Below are positions 1 to 7,418 of a stretch of 46,565 nucleotides of DNA, one piece after another. The position numbers and the translations under genes are program-made. The notes below the pieces were generated by a model. That model did no database searches and was not told the origin of the DNA. It saw nothing but the letters and a program-made list of their open reading frames with translations. Each line of letters begins with the position of its first letter. Within the stretch, counting starts at the first letter, position 1. Origin of the DNA: JAUVAV01 sp965371665 (GTDB lineage: Bacteria; Oederibacteriota; JAAXVQ01; JAUVAV01); contig CBDUZI010000009.1 of the NCBI GenBank assembly GCA_965371665.1, forward strand, positions 1 through 46,565, read 5' to 3'.

Positions 1-49
1 AGTAAAGGGACTCTTTTTCATCCCGGTATGTTGCACTTGTGATTACAAT

Positions 50-1012
50 TCACCGTTTTGCAGTAATTATCTTCTTTCTCCAGTAAGTTAATGTATCGCG
101 AAGAGTCTGTTCCAGAGGAATGCCGGGCTGCCAGCCGGTATGGCGCCGGAACTTGGAGTAATCGCCATAAAAAGCGGAATTCTCGCCTTTTCTTACTCGG
201 CCGGGCATACGATGAATTTTAATCTTCTTTTCGGAATATACCAGCAGCCCGTTTAACAAGCTTTTAACCATGATGGCTCTGCCCGACCCCAGATTATAAA
301 CCTCCCCGGCCCGGCCTTTTTGCAAGGCCAACCAATAGGCTTTGACGATATCGCGCACATCCGTAAAATCACGGCGGACTTCCAGATGACCGACCTGGAT
401 GACAGGCTCTTGCCGGCCGATTTCAATTTCGGCAATCTGGCGTGCGAAGGCAGCACACACAAAGGCCGGGGACTGGCGGGGCCCGATATGATTAAATGGC
501 CGGACGCGGATTATATGAAGTTTGAAAGTTTTATGGTAATACTCTCCCATGATATCCTGGCAAACCTTTGAAACCGCATAGGGATTCCCGGGATTTAACG
601 GCTGGGATTCCTTTATAGGCAAGTCCCTAGACCTGACCCGGCCGTACTCATTGGCCGAGCCCACTACCAAAACCTTTGGTGCCTGGCCGGCTGCTCTGCC
701 GGCTTCCAGGATATTCAGGTTGCCGAGAATATTGACGGACAAGGTTTGTTCGGCCATCTCTGTACTGGCAAATACATTGCTTTGGCCGGCCAGATGAAAA
801 ATTCTTTCCGGACTCAGGCGCCGGATCAGCCGGCTGGTCCCGGAAGCTTCACGAATATCCAGCGGGTGGGTTTTAATCCCGCGCAAACCGGCCAGGTTGG
901 TTCTGGCAGCGCCCGGAAATATGGTTCCATGAACTTCCGCTCCCTTGGCCAGGGCATACTCCGCCAGATGGCTGCCGACAAATCCTTCCATACCTGTAAT
1001 TAAAATCCGCAT
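50..1012 (-). CDS. rmd: GDP-6-deoxy-D-lyxo-4-hexulose reductase-like SDR (Rmd family)
   Basis: A 320-residue extended short-chain dehydrogenase. The Rossmann motif GMEGFVG is at residues 7-13, a GSANEYG strand at 118-124 and the catalytic pair Tyr145/Lys149 in NPYAVSK. The RPFNHIGPRQ and DFTDVRD segments are typical of the GDP-mannose 4,6-dehydratase/Rmd branch. Rmd reduces GDP-4-keto-6-deoxymannose, the Gmd product, to GDP-D-rhamnose, and gmd lies three genes upstream in the same operon, which supports this call over a generic epimerase. The ATG has a GAGG ribosome site about 6 nt upstream. It is the last recognisable gene of the operon; the 49 bases beyond its stop show nothing I can name. 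A related 4-epimerase or reductase of a neighbouring family is the main alternative. Confidence 0.82.
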   Translation of the reverse strand: MRILITGMEGFVGSHLAEYALAKGAEVHGTIFPGAARTNLAGLRGIKTHPLDIREASGTSRLIRRLSPERIFHLAGQSNVFASTEMAEQTLSVNILGNLNILEAGRAAGQAPKVLVVGSANEYGRVRSRDLPIKESQPLNPGNPYAVSKVCQDIMGEYYHKTFKLHIIRVRPFNHIGPRQSPAFVCAAFARQIAEIEIGRQEPVIQVGHLEVRRDFTDVRDIVKAYWLALQKGRAGEVYNLGSGRAIMVKSLLNGLLVYSEKKIKIHRMPGRVRKGENSAFYGDYSKFRRHTGWQPGIPLEQTLRDTLTYWRKKIITAKR

Positions 1013-1070
1013 GAATACCTCATACTGTTTTTCATTCCTTTAAAGATTGGGATATGCCACCCACGGGACG

Positions 1071-1238
1071 TAGGAGCTTGTCGGACTTGGGCACAAAAGC
1101 GAATTTTAATCACTCTTCCCCCTTTGAAAAAGGGGGATAAAGGGGGATTTTGTATATAAAAGCGGGCGTTTTATTGATTAAATCCCCCCTGCCCCCTTTA
1201 CAAAAGGGGGAGAATGACTAAAGTCCGACAGGCTCTTA
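1071..1238. mobile_element. MITE-like element with inverted termini (copy 1)
   Basis: A 168-bp non-coding element between rmd and the flippase-like gene. Its ends form an imperfect inverted repeat: TAGGAGCTTGTCGGACTT on the left and the complement of TAAGAGCCTGTCGGACTT on the right. The interior holds C5/G5 hairpins (CCCCCTTT...AAAGGGGG) and no open frame. The right half matches the fragment at 46514-46565 in inverted orientation, with one difference in 52 bases over positions 1188-1239, so the family is recent or homogenised. No transposase is in the window; mobilisation in trans is inferred. It may also act as a transcription-stopping hairpin inside the sugar operon. Confidence 0.7.
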
Positions 1239-1259
1239 GCAAACGGCTAATATATTTTT

Positions 1260-2297
1260 TTAACCTGCATCATCCGACTGCCCGCCCGCTGTTTTGGCCG
1301 ACACATCTTCTTCCGGATTTTCCGAATCCCGGTAAGCCTTGCTCATGGAAACATTCAACTGGATACTGAAAATCCAGCCCAGCGCCAGGGTTAGTACATA
1401 TTGGAGCATGTGAAATGTAAAACCCACGCCCAGGGCGGTTTCTTTTTCCACCCCGTAAGGCGTCAAGGCCAGGATTACCATGAATTCAAATACCCCCAAG
1501 CCTCCGGGCGACGAGGGGATCATGAGACCAAAATTCAGCACTACAATCAAAAATATCGCGGCCCAAAACGAAAGCTCTAAACCCAGCGCTTTAAAACATA
1601 TATAGGCAACACTTATCCAGCAAAACCAGGTCAGGAGCGCCAAGCCTATGCTTCGCGCAAATTGCCCCGGCGTTTCAATTAGTTTTAATCCTTCCAGAAA
1701 CTTGCCCAGTTGAAGATGCAGCCACTCCCCCATCCGGCCGGGAAGCTTTCGCAGCGGCTTCTCCGCTAACTCTATTAAATGGCCGCCGTAGCGGTAGTTT
1801 AAGATCACTATCATGGCAAAGGTTATTCCTACCCCTGCCAGAATTAGTCCCGATAATTTCAACCAACCTTCGAAGGGGATGATAAACATCATCAGTATAA
1901 AATAAAAGAGCAGGGCGAATAAATCCATGCCCCGCTCAATAACCACAGTGGCTAAAGCCTGGCTGGCTGGCAGGTTTTCCCGCTTGCCCAGAAGCCAGGC
2001 CCGTATGATCTCTCCCAGTTTGAGAGGCAGAATATTATTCGCAAAATATCCGATGGTTATAATACGAAAGAGGTTCCATTGCCTGGTCGGGTATTTCCGA
2101 AGCAGCTGCTGCCAGAGGAGGGCGCGTAAATAATAGGTCAGTAAAATCAACATCCCGCCGGCTATTAGCCCGCCGGTTTTTATTTGTGAAAAAGTGTGCA
2201 ACAACTTTTTGAAATCAATATTATGCAGCGCCAGTCCTATAAATAGCAGACTGACCAGAATGCCGATGGTTATTTTAACGCCCTTTTTTTTTATCAT
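1260..2297 (-). CDS. Lysylphosphatidylglycerol synthase TM-like / flippase-like membrane protein
   Basis: A 345-residue polytopic inner-membrane protein with about eight hydrophobic segments spread over residues 10-320. The pattern is that of the LPG_synthase_TM (UPF0104) family: an early GLIAGGMLILLTYYLRALLW segment, NNILPLKLGEIIRAWLLG, a V-I-E-R-G-M-D motif, and a late LMIPSSPGGLGVFEF motif. Members lacking the catalytic lysyl-transferase domain are common beside polysaccharide genes and are thought to move lipids or lipid-linked sugars, but the substrate here cannot be read from sequence. The charged C-terminal tail after about residue 320 is cytoplasmic-looking and poorly conserved. The start is supported by AAGGA just upstream. 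It lies 16 nt after the rmlD-like gene and is separated from rmd by a MITE-like element. Confidence 0.85.
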   Translation of the reverse strand: MIKKKGVKITIGILVSLLFIGLALHNIDFKKLLHTFSQIKTGGLIAGGMLILLTYYLRALLWQQLLRKYPTRQWNLFRIITIGYFANNILPLKLGEIIRAWLLGKRENLPASQALATVVIERGMDLFALLFYFILMMFIIPFEGWLKLSGLILAGVGITFAMIVILNYRYGGHLIELAEKPLRKLPGRMGEWLHLQLGKFLEGLKLIETPGQFARSIGLALLTWFCWISVAYICFKALGLELSFWAAIFLIVVLNFGLMIPSSPGGLGVFEFMVILALTPYGVEKETALGVGFTFHMLQYVLTLALGWIFSIQLNVSMSKAYRDSENPEEDVSAKTAGGQSDDAG

Positions 2298-2313
2298 TGC
2301 ATATCCTTATCCC

Positions 2314-3186
2314 TTAACCGGTCTTCATCTGGGCAATCGTATACTCCAGAGCCGTATCCAGATCCCAAAGTCTATGATTTTTCAGCACCGACTGGGCTTT
2401 CCCGGTTTTCAATCCCCCCACCAGCGGCCGCCGGGCTTTTTGCTTTAATGTCGCGGTCGTAACCGGCTTAACCACGTCCGGATTATAGCCAAGTTTATCC
2501 AGCACTTTTTTAGCAAAATCACACCGCCCAATCCGGGTCGTGCCGACCAGGTTGTATATCCCCGTACATCCGGATTCGATTAACTCGCCCAGAGCCTGCG
2601 CCAAGTTATGAGCCTGGGTCGGATTCCCGATTTGATCGTCCGGCACGGTGATGGGCTCTCCCCGGGAGGCCCGGTTAAATAATTGCATATAAAAATTAAG
2701 CGATCCGGGCAAATAGGAAAAAACCACGGTAGTCCGGATAATCAGGTGATTTTCCAGAAGGGCGGCCACTATTTTCTCGCCGGCCAGCTTGGTCCGGCCG
2801 TACACGGATTCCGGCTCCGGAGGATCCTCTTCACTGTACGGACCCGCCTCACCATTAAAAACATATTCCGATGAGAAGAACGTCAAACCCGCATCCGTTG
2901 CTTGGCAAGCCCGGGCGATATTTTCCGCTCCTTGCACGTTAATCGCCTCTGCCAGAGCAGGTTCTGTTTCGCACTGGTCTACCTTTGTCAGAGCAGCGGT
3001 CAGGACAACGTGCTGCGGACGCATTTCTGAAATATATTTATTGGTTGCCGCCACATCCCGGATGTCCAGGCGCGGCAGATTCCCCACCCCGTTCATTGAT
3101 GTCCCGGACACCTGATGAGTAACCGCCAACTCCCGAATTAAAAATGTGCCGACTTGCCCTTCGGCGCCGATCACCAGAATTTTCAT
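2314..3186 (-). CDS. RmlD-type sugar-nucleotide reductase (dTDP-4-dehydrorhamnose reductase family)
   Basis: A 290-residue SDR of the RmlD/substrate-binding family. The nucleotide motif GAEGQVG is at 7-13, the family strand reads SSEYVFNG at 105-112 (usual form STDYVFDG), and the catalytic Tyr129/Lys133 pair sits in VYGRTK. RmlD reduces dTDP-4-keto-L-rhamnose, but no RmlC 3,5-epimerase gene is visible in this window, and the gene directly follows gmd. It could therefore instead act on a GDP-linked 4-keto sugar. I keep the family name and leave the substrate open. AAAGGA lies about 8 nt before the ATG. Gaps of 13 nt to gmd and 16 nt to the membrane protein place it in one transcript. Confidence 0.8.
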   Translation of the reverse strand: MKILVIGAEGQVGTFLIRELAVTHQVSGTSMNGVGNLPRLDIRDVAATNKYISEMRPQHVVLTAALTKVDQCETEPALAEAINVQGAENIARACQATDAGLTFFSSEYVFNGEAGPYSEEDPPEPESVYGRTKLAGEKIVAALLENHLIIRTTVVFSYLPGSLNFYMQLFNRASRGEPITVPDDQIGNPTQAHNLAQALGELIESGCTGIYNLVGTTRIGRCDFAKKVLDKLGYNPDVVKPVTTATLKQKARRPLVGGLKTGKAQSVLKNHRLWDLDTALEYTIAQMKTG

Positions 3187-3199
3187 AAAATATTTCCTT

Positions 3200-4219
3200 T
3201 TATGCCGAGGCTAAAAATTCCCGGTTTCGCATCTCAATCCGCACGCGCTGCAGGTCGGCATCCACCATCATCTGGATCATTTTTTCAAAGGGGACTTCCG
3301 GTTTCCACTTCAACTCCCGCCGGGCTCTGCCCGCCTCTCCCAACAAGTGATCAACCTCCGCCGGCCGGATGAGGCGGGGATCAATCCGCACGTATTTCTT
3401 CCAATCCAGGCCGGCGTGCGCAAAGGCAATCCTGATCAGATCCTTGACCGAATGACTCACCCCTGTGGCAATAACATAATCCCGAGGTTTGGTCTGCTGC
3501 AACATTTTCCACATAGCCCGGACATAGTCCCCGGCATAACCCCAGTCCCGCTTGGCGTCCGTATTCCCGAGACGCAGTTCTTTCTGCAGCCCCATTTTAA
3601 TCCGGGCCACGGCATCCGTCACCTTCCGCGTTACAAATTCTTTTCCGCGCCGGGGAGACTCGTGATTAAAAAGAATCCCGGAGACGGCAAACAGGTTATA
3701 GCTTTCGCGATAATTCACGGTGATAAAATGGCCGTACACCTTGGCTACTCCATACGGACTGCGCGGATAAAAAGGCGTGGTTTCATTCTGGGGAACAGTC
3801 TGTACCTTGCCGAACATTTCCGAAGAACTGGCCTGGTAAAAACGGATGCTGCGGTCGATTTCTCGGATTCCCTCCAGCATTCTGGTTACTCCCAACGCGG
3901 TAAATTGCCCGGTTAAGATGGGTTGTTCCCATGAAGTAGGCACAAAGGACTGGGCCGCCAGGTTATAAACCTCTCGGGGCCGCACTTTTTTCAGGGCCGT
4001 GAGAATGGACATTTGATCCAGCAGATCTACTTCCACCAGCTCTATCCGGTTTTTAATATGCTCAATCCGCTCAAAATTCTCAGTAGAATTCCGGCGAACC
4101 GTACCGAATACCCGATATCCCTGGGAAAGCAAAAAGTCCGCCAAATAGCTTCCGTCCTGGCCCGTAACCCCGGTGATTAAGACAACCGGTAATTTGCTTT
4201 TCTGTTTTTTTAAAACCAT
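3200..4219 (-). CDS. gmd: GDP-mannose 4,6-dehydratase
   Basis: A 339-residue NADP-dependent dehydratase that converts GDP-mannose to GDP-4-keto-6-deoxymannose, the branch point to GDP-D-rhamnose, GDP-fucose and related sugars. Diagnostic motifs are GVTGQDG at 17-23, RRNSTENFERI near 42-52, NLAAQSFVPTSWEQP at 86-100, SSSEMFG at 131-137, Tyr156/Lys160 in SPYGVAK, and NHESPRRG. These are hallmarks of Gmd rather than other epimerases. The length is close to the usual 340-370. It lies in the nucleotide-sugar operon, 30 nt after rfbB, and the Rmd homologue downstream gives it a plausible partner. No GDP-mannose-forming genes (manC, manB) are in the window. Confidence 0.93.
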   Translation of the reverse strand: MVLKKQKSKLPVVLITGVTGQDGSYLADFLLSQGYRVFGTVRRNSTENFERIEHIKNRIELVEVDLLDQMSILTALKKVRPREVYNLAAQSFVPTSWEQPILTGQFTALGVTRMLEGIREIDRSIRFYQASSSEMFGKVQTVPQNETTPFYPRSPYGVAKVYGHFITVNYRESYNLFAVSGILFNHESPRRGKEFVTRKVTDAVARIKMGLQKELRLGNTDAKRDWGYAGDYVRAMWKMLQQTKPRDYVIATGVSHSVKDLIRIAFAHAGLDWKKYVRIDPRLIRPAEVDHLLGEAGRARRELKWKPEVPFEKMIQMMVDADLQRVRIEMRNREFLASA

Positions 4220-4249
4220 AGTATTGAAAGTCCTTTCAATTATTTATAT

Positions 4250-5266
4250 TTATTTCACTTTATACCGTTCGTGATACTGCTTACGGTAATACTTCATATA
4301 CTCGCCGGATTTCAAGGGCTGCCACCATTCGGGATGATCTTGATACCATTCTACCGTATCTTTTAAAGCTTGGGCAAAAGGCCGGGTCGGCTGCCAGCCT
4401 AATCCTTTTATTTTCCGGGTATTTAAGGCATAGCGGCGATCATGTCCCAAGCGGTCGGGCACGCGTTTGATTAATCCCATGGGTTTTTTCAGTAATTTCA
4501 AAATGATATGGGTAATCTCCAGGTTATTGCGGGTATTACCCGCGCCCAGATTATATATCTCTCCGAAAACACCTTTATCTAAAATACAATCCAGCCCCAA
4601 ACAGTTATCCTCCACATAAAGCCAGTCACGGGTATTCAAACCATCCCCATAAAGTGGCAGGGGTTGGTCGGTCAGGGCATTGGTAACAAACAGCGGAATT
4701 AATTTTTCCGGATACTGCCGCGGCCCGAAATTATTGGACGAACGCGCAATTAAAACCGGCAAACCATAAGTGTGCCGGTATGCCAGTACCTGGAGATCAC
4801 CTCCGGCCTTGGAAGCTGAATACGGGCTGGACGGCTTTAGGCTGTCAGTCTCGCGAAAGACTCCGCGTTCGATAGAACCATATACTTCGTCCGTGGAAAT
4901 CTGCAAAAACCGCTTTATTTTATGCTTGCGAACAGCTTCCAGCAGAGTTTGAGTTCCCAGCACGTCCGTCCGGGCGAAATCTTCAGGGCTAAGGATGGAG
5001 CGGTCCACGTGAGTTTCAGCGGCAAAATTCACTATCACTTCAAGACGATATTTCCGAATTATTCGCTCCACGGTTCGGGCCTCGCAAATATCACCTTTTA
5101 TAAATTTAAACCGCGGATTCCGGCGCGCTCCGGCCAGATTGGCCGGATTGCCGGCATAAGTTAATTTATCCAGCACTACTACCAGGTCGCGGGGATGCCG
5201 TTTCAGCCGAAGATCCACATAATGGGAACCTATAAACCCGGCTCCTCCGGTAATTAATAACCGCAT
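4250..5266 (-). CDS. rfbB: dTDP-glucose 4,6-dehydratase
   Basis: A 338-residue NAD-dependent extended SDR (RmlB) that makes dTDP-4-keto-6-deoxyglucose, the second step towards dTDP-L-rhamnose and other deoxysugars. It shows GGAGFIG at 7-13, LTYAGNPANL at 35-44, AAETHVDRS at 82-90, the catalytic STDEVYG run at 124-130 (Thr-Asp-Glu triad) and Tyr149/Lys153 in SPYSASK. NNFGPRQYPEKLIP and the NTRDWLYVEDN loop are also typical of the family. The ATG is 3 nt beyond the rfbA stop, so translation is probably coupled. Together with rfbA it commits glucose-1-phosphate to dTDP-deoxysugars; the next step, RmlC, is not in the window. Confidence 0.95.
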   Translation of the reverse strand: MRLLITGGAGFIGSHYVDLRLKRHPRDLVVVLDKLTYAGNPANLAGARRNPRFKFIKGDICEARTVERIIRKYRLEVIVNFAAETHVDRSILSPEDFARTDVLGTQTLLEAVRKHKIKRFLQISTDEVYGSIERGVFRETDSLKPSSPYSASKAGGDLQVLAYRHTYGLPVLIARSSNNFGPRQYPEKLIPLFVTNALTDQPLPLYGDGLNTRDWLYVEDNCLGLDCILDKGVFGEIYNLGAGNTRNNLEITHIILKLLKKPMGLIKRVPDRLGHDRRYALNTRKIKGLGWQPTRPFAQALKDTVEWYQDHPEWWQPLKSGEYMKYYRKQYHERYKVK

Positions 5267-5269
5267 GGT

Positions 5270-6022
5270 TTAAACCGCCTTTTGGGATTTATTCTTCTGC
5301 TCCCGCGCCATGATGTTGGCTTCAAACCAGGAATCAATTGATTCGCCCGCGTCCGCCCAATGCCCCTTAACTATTCCGTAAGTCATCTGCTTCCGCCGCA
5401 AATAGGCATTATTGACATCCGTGATTTCCAATTCCCCGCGCCCGGAAGGTTTTAGAGTTTTGATGATTTCAAAAACACTGGGATGATAAAAATAAATACC
5501 AATCACGGCGTACGGAGAGGTGGGACGGGAAGGCTTTTCAATAATTTTTTCTATGCGTGCTCCCTTAAACTTCGGTACGCCGTAGGCTGAAAGGTTTCCC
5601 ACCTCTTTCAGAAGAATCATGCCACCCCGGTCCTGTTCTTGAAAAGATTTAACATAAGGCCTGAGCGATTCGGATATCAAGTTGTCGCCCAGATAAACCA
5701 TAATGCGCTGGCCTTCGGCGAATTCTTCGGCCAGACCCAAAGCCTCGGCAATTCCGCCTTCTCCCTTCTGATAGGTGTACTGCAGCCGGCGAATGCCGTA
5801 TTGCCGGCCGTCCCCCAGCAGGCGCAGGAAATCTCCCGCGTTATTGCCTCCGGTCACCAGCATGATCTCTTTAATGCCGGCCTTTACCATGCTCTCTATG
5901 GGATGCAAAATCATGGGACGATCATACACCGGAAGCAAATGCTTATTTGTTATATCCGTCAGGGGTTTCAAGCGAGTGCCTAATCCCCCGGCCAAAATAA
6001 CGCCTTTTATGGTTGCTGTCAT
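5270..6022 (-). CDS. rfbA: Glucose-1-phosphate thymidylyltransferase (short RmlA)
   Basis: A 250-residue nucleotidyltransferase that forms dTDP-glucose from dTTP and glucose-1-phosphate. The N-terminus has GVILAGGLGTRLKPLT with Lys27 downstream (NKHLLPVYDRPM), YLGDN in the middle and IIEKPSRPTSPYAVIGIYFY later, all standard RmlA. It is shorter than the roughly 290-residue enterobacterial enzymes and resembles the short form that lacks much of the C-terminal allosteric region. The frame is open further upstream to 6130, but that would overlap the end of ugd. The ATG at 6022 sits directly before the conserved sequence and has GAGGAGCAAGGA in front, so I chose it. It lies 28 nt after ugd and 3 nt before rfbB. 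Confidence 0.93.
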   Translation of the reverse strand: MTATIKGVILAGGLGTRLKPLTDITNKHLLPVYDRPMILHPIESMVKAGIKEIMLVTGGNNAGDFLRLLGDGRQYGIRRLQYTYQKGEGGIAEALGLAEEFAEGQRIMVYLGDNLISESLRPYVKSFQEQDRGGMILLKEVGNLSAYGVPKFKGARIEKIIEKPSRPTSPYAVIGIYFYHPSVFEIIKTLKPSGRGELEITDVNNAYLRRKQMTYGIVKGHWADAGESIDSWFEANIMAREQKNKSQKAV

Positions 6023-6050
6023 TTTCCTTGCTCCTCTTTTAATTAGTTCC

Positions 6051-7340
6051 TTATTTTCTTCCGACTCCCCGATAATTAAATCCCAGAGCTTTGACTCTAT
6101 CCGGATCATAGATATTGCGGCCGTCAACAATGTTCGGTTCGCGCATCAAGGCCTTGACGCGTTCCAGGTCCATTTCCTTGAATTCATTCCACTCTGTAAA
6201 AACCACCAGGCAATGGGCACCTTCAGCCGCCGCGTAAGCATTTTCGGCGAATTTTATCCCGGGCAGAAGAACCCGGGCCGTTTCCATGGCTGCGGGATCA
6301 TATGCTCTTATCCGTGCCCCGTTCTCCAGTAATAAATGAATTATCTCTACCGCCACCGCCTCCCGCAGATCGTCGGTATTAGGCTTGAACGCCAGACCGA
6401 GTACGCCGATTTGCTTGCCCTCCAGCGTACCTAATACTTCCTTGATCCGGGCGAGCATTGAGCGTTTCTGAAAGTCATTCGCCGCGATAACCGCCTTAAG
6501 AATTTTAAAATCATAGCCTTCCTTATCTGCTTTCTGCACCAGGGCGGAAACGTCTTTGGGAAAACAAGAACCGCCGTATCCGGCCCCGGCATTCAGAAAG
6601 GCGGAACCGATCCGTTTATCCAATCCCATGCCGTGCGCCACTTTAGCAACGTCCGCATTTACCCGCTCGCAAAGGTTGGCGATTTCATTTATAAAAGTAA
6701 TCTTAGCCGCCAGAAAAGCATTGCTGGCGTATTTAATCATCTCAGCCGAACGTAAATCCGTGATCATAATCTCGGCTTCCAACGGCTGGTAGAGTTCGCT
6801 GACTTTTTCGGCCGCAGTCCGGTTGTTGGTCCCGATTAAAACCCGGTCCGGATTCATGAAATCGTGCACCGCCGATCCTTCTTTCAGAAATTCAGGATTG
6901 GAAACCACGTGGGCCCGGCCCGGCGAGCCGCAGTGTTCCTCGATAATGCTTTCCACCATATCTCCCATGCCTACCGGCACGGTGCTTTTATCCACCACAA
7001 TTTTCGGTCCGTTTAAATGCTTTCCGATTCCAGCCGCCACCTCTTTCACGGCGGTTAGATCAGCTTCTCCTTTCTCATTGGGAGGCGTACCGACCGCGAT
7101 GTAAATAAATTCCGATGATTGCACTCCCGCTTTTAAATCCGTCGTAAAGCTCAGGCGCTTGCCCAGATTACGGTCGATTAGTTCTTTCAGTCCCGGCTCA
7201 AAAATCGGGATAATATTATTATTAAGTTTATCAATCTTGGTTTGGTCAACATCCACGCCTATGACATTGTTTCCCAAATCCGCAAAACAGGCGCAGGTTA
7301 CCAGCCCCACATATCCTGTTCCCACCACACAAATTTTCAT
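6051..7340 (-). CDS. ugd: UDP-glucose 6-dehydrogenase
   Basis: A 429-residue enzyme that oxidises UDP-glucose twice to UDP-glucuronate with NAD. The N-terminal Rossmann domain starts KICVVGTGYVGLVTCACFAD, followed by VGTPP at 83-87. The central helix carries Lys204 in EMIKYASNAFLAAKITFINE, and the catalytic cysteine is Cys259 in GYGGSCFPKD. The C-terminal UDP-binding domain has GLAFKPNTDDLREA. All key residues are present and the length is normal. It is the first gene of the nucleotide-sugar operon, with a strong AAGGAGG site before the ATG and an extended -10 promoter at 7377-7405. UDP-glucuronate would feed capsule, exopolysaccharide or LPS core. Confidence 0.96.
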   Translation of the reverse strand: MKICVVGTGYVGLVTCACFADLGNNVIGVDVDQTKIDKLNNNIIPIFEPGLKELIDRNLGKRLSFTTDLKAGVQSSEFIYIAVGTPPNEKGEADLTAVKEVAAGIGKHLNGPKIVVDKSTVPVGMGDMVESIIEEHCGSPGRAHVVSNPEFLKEGSAVHDFMNPDRVLIGTNNRTAAEKVSELYQPLEAEIMITDLRSAEMIKYASNAFLAAKITFINEIANLCERVNADVAKVAHGMGLDKRIGSAFLNAGAGYGGSCFPKDVSALVQKADKEGYDFKILKAVIAANDFQKRSMLARIKEVLGTLEGKQIGVLGLAFKPNTDDLREAVAVEIIHLLLENGARIRAYDPAAMETARVLLPGIKFAENAYAAAEGAHCLVVFTEWNEFKEMDLERVKALMREPNIVDGRNIYDPDRVKALGFNYRGVGRK

Positions 7341-7376
7341 AGTCCTTCGTCCTCCTTAAGCCTTGAAAAACGGGGG

Positions 7377-7405
7377 ATTATAGCATTTATTCCTTCCGCC
7401 AACAA
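7377..7405 (-). promoter_or_regulatory. Promoter of the ugd-rfb-gmd sugar operon
   Basis: On the minus strand TTGTTG (7400-7405) is followed after 17 bp by a perfect -10 hexamer TATAAT (7377-7382). It is preceded by TG one base upstream (TGCTATAAT), making an extended -10 that tolerates a weak -35. Transcription would start near 7370, leaving a leader of about 30 nt before the ugd ATG. It lies in the 78-bp gap after lptD. Confidence 0.6.
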
Positions 7406-7418
7406 GCAGGAATATACG

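Noticed and set aside
6023..6130. Longer N-terminus for rfbA from an upstream ATG at 6130
   Set aside because: It would overlap ugd by 80 nt, add residues absent from the family, and ignore the good ribosome site before 6022.
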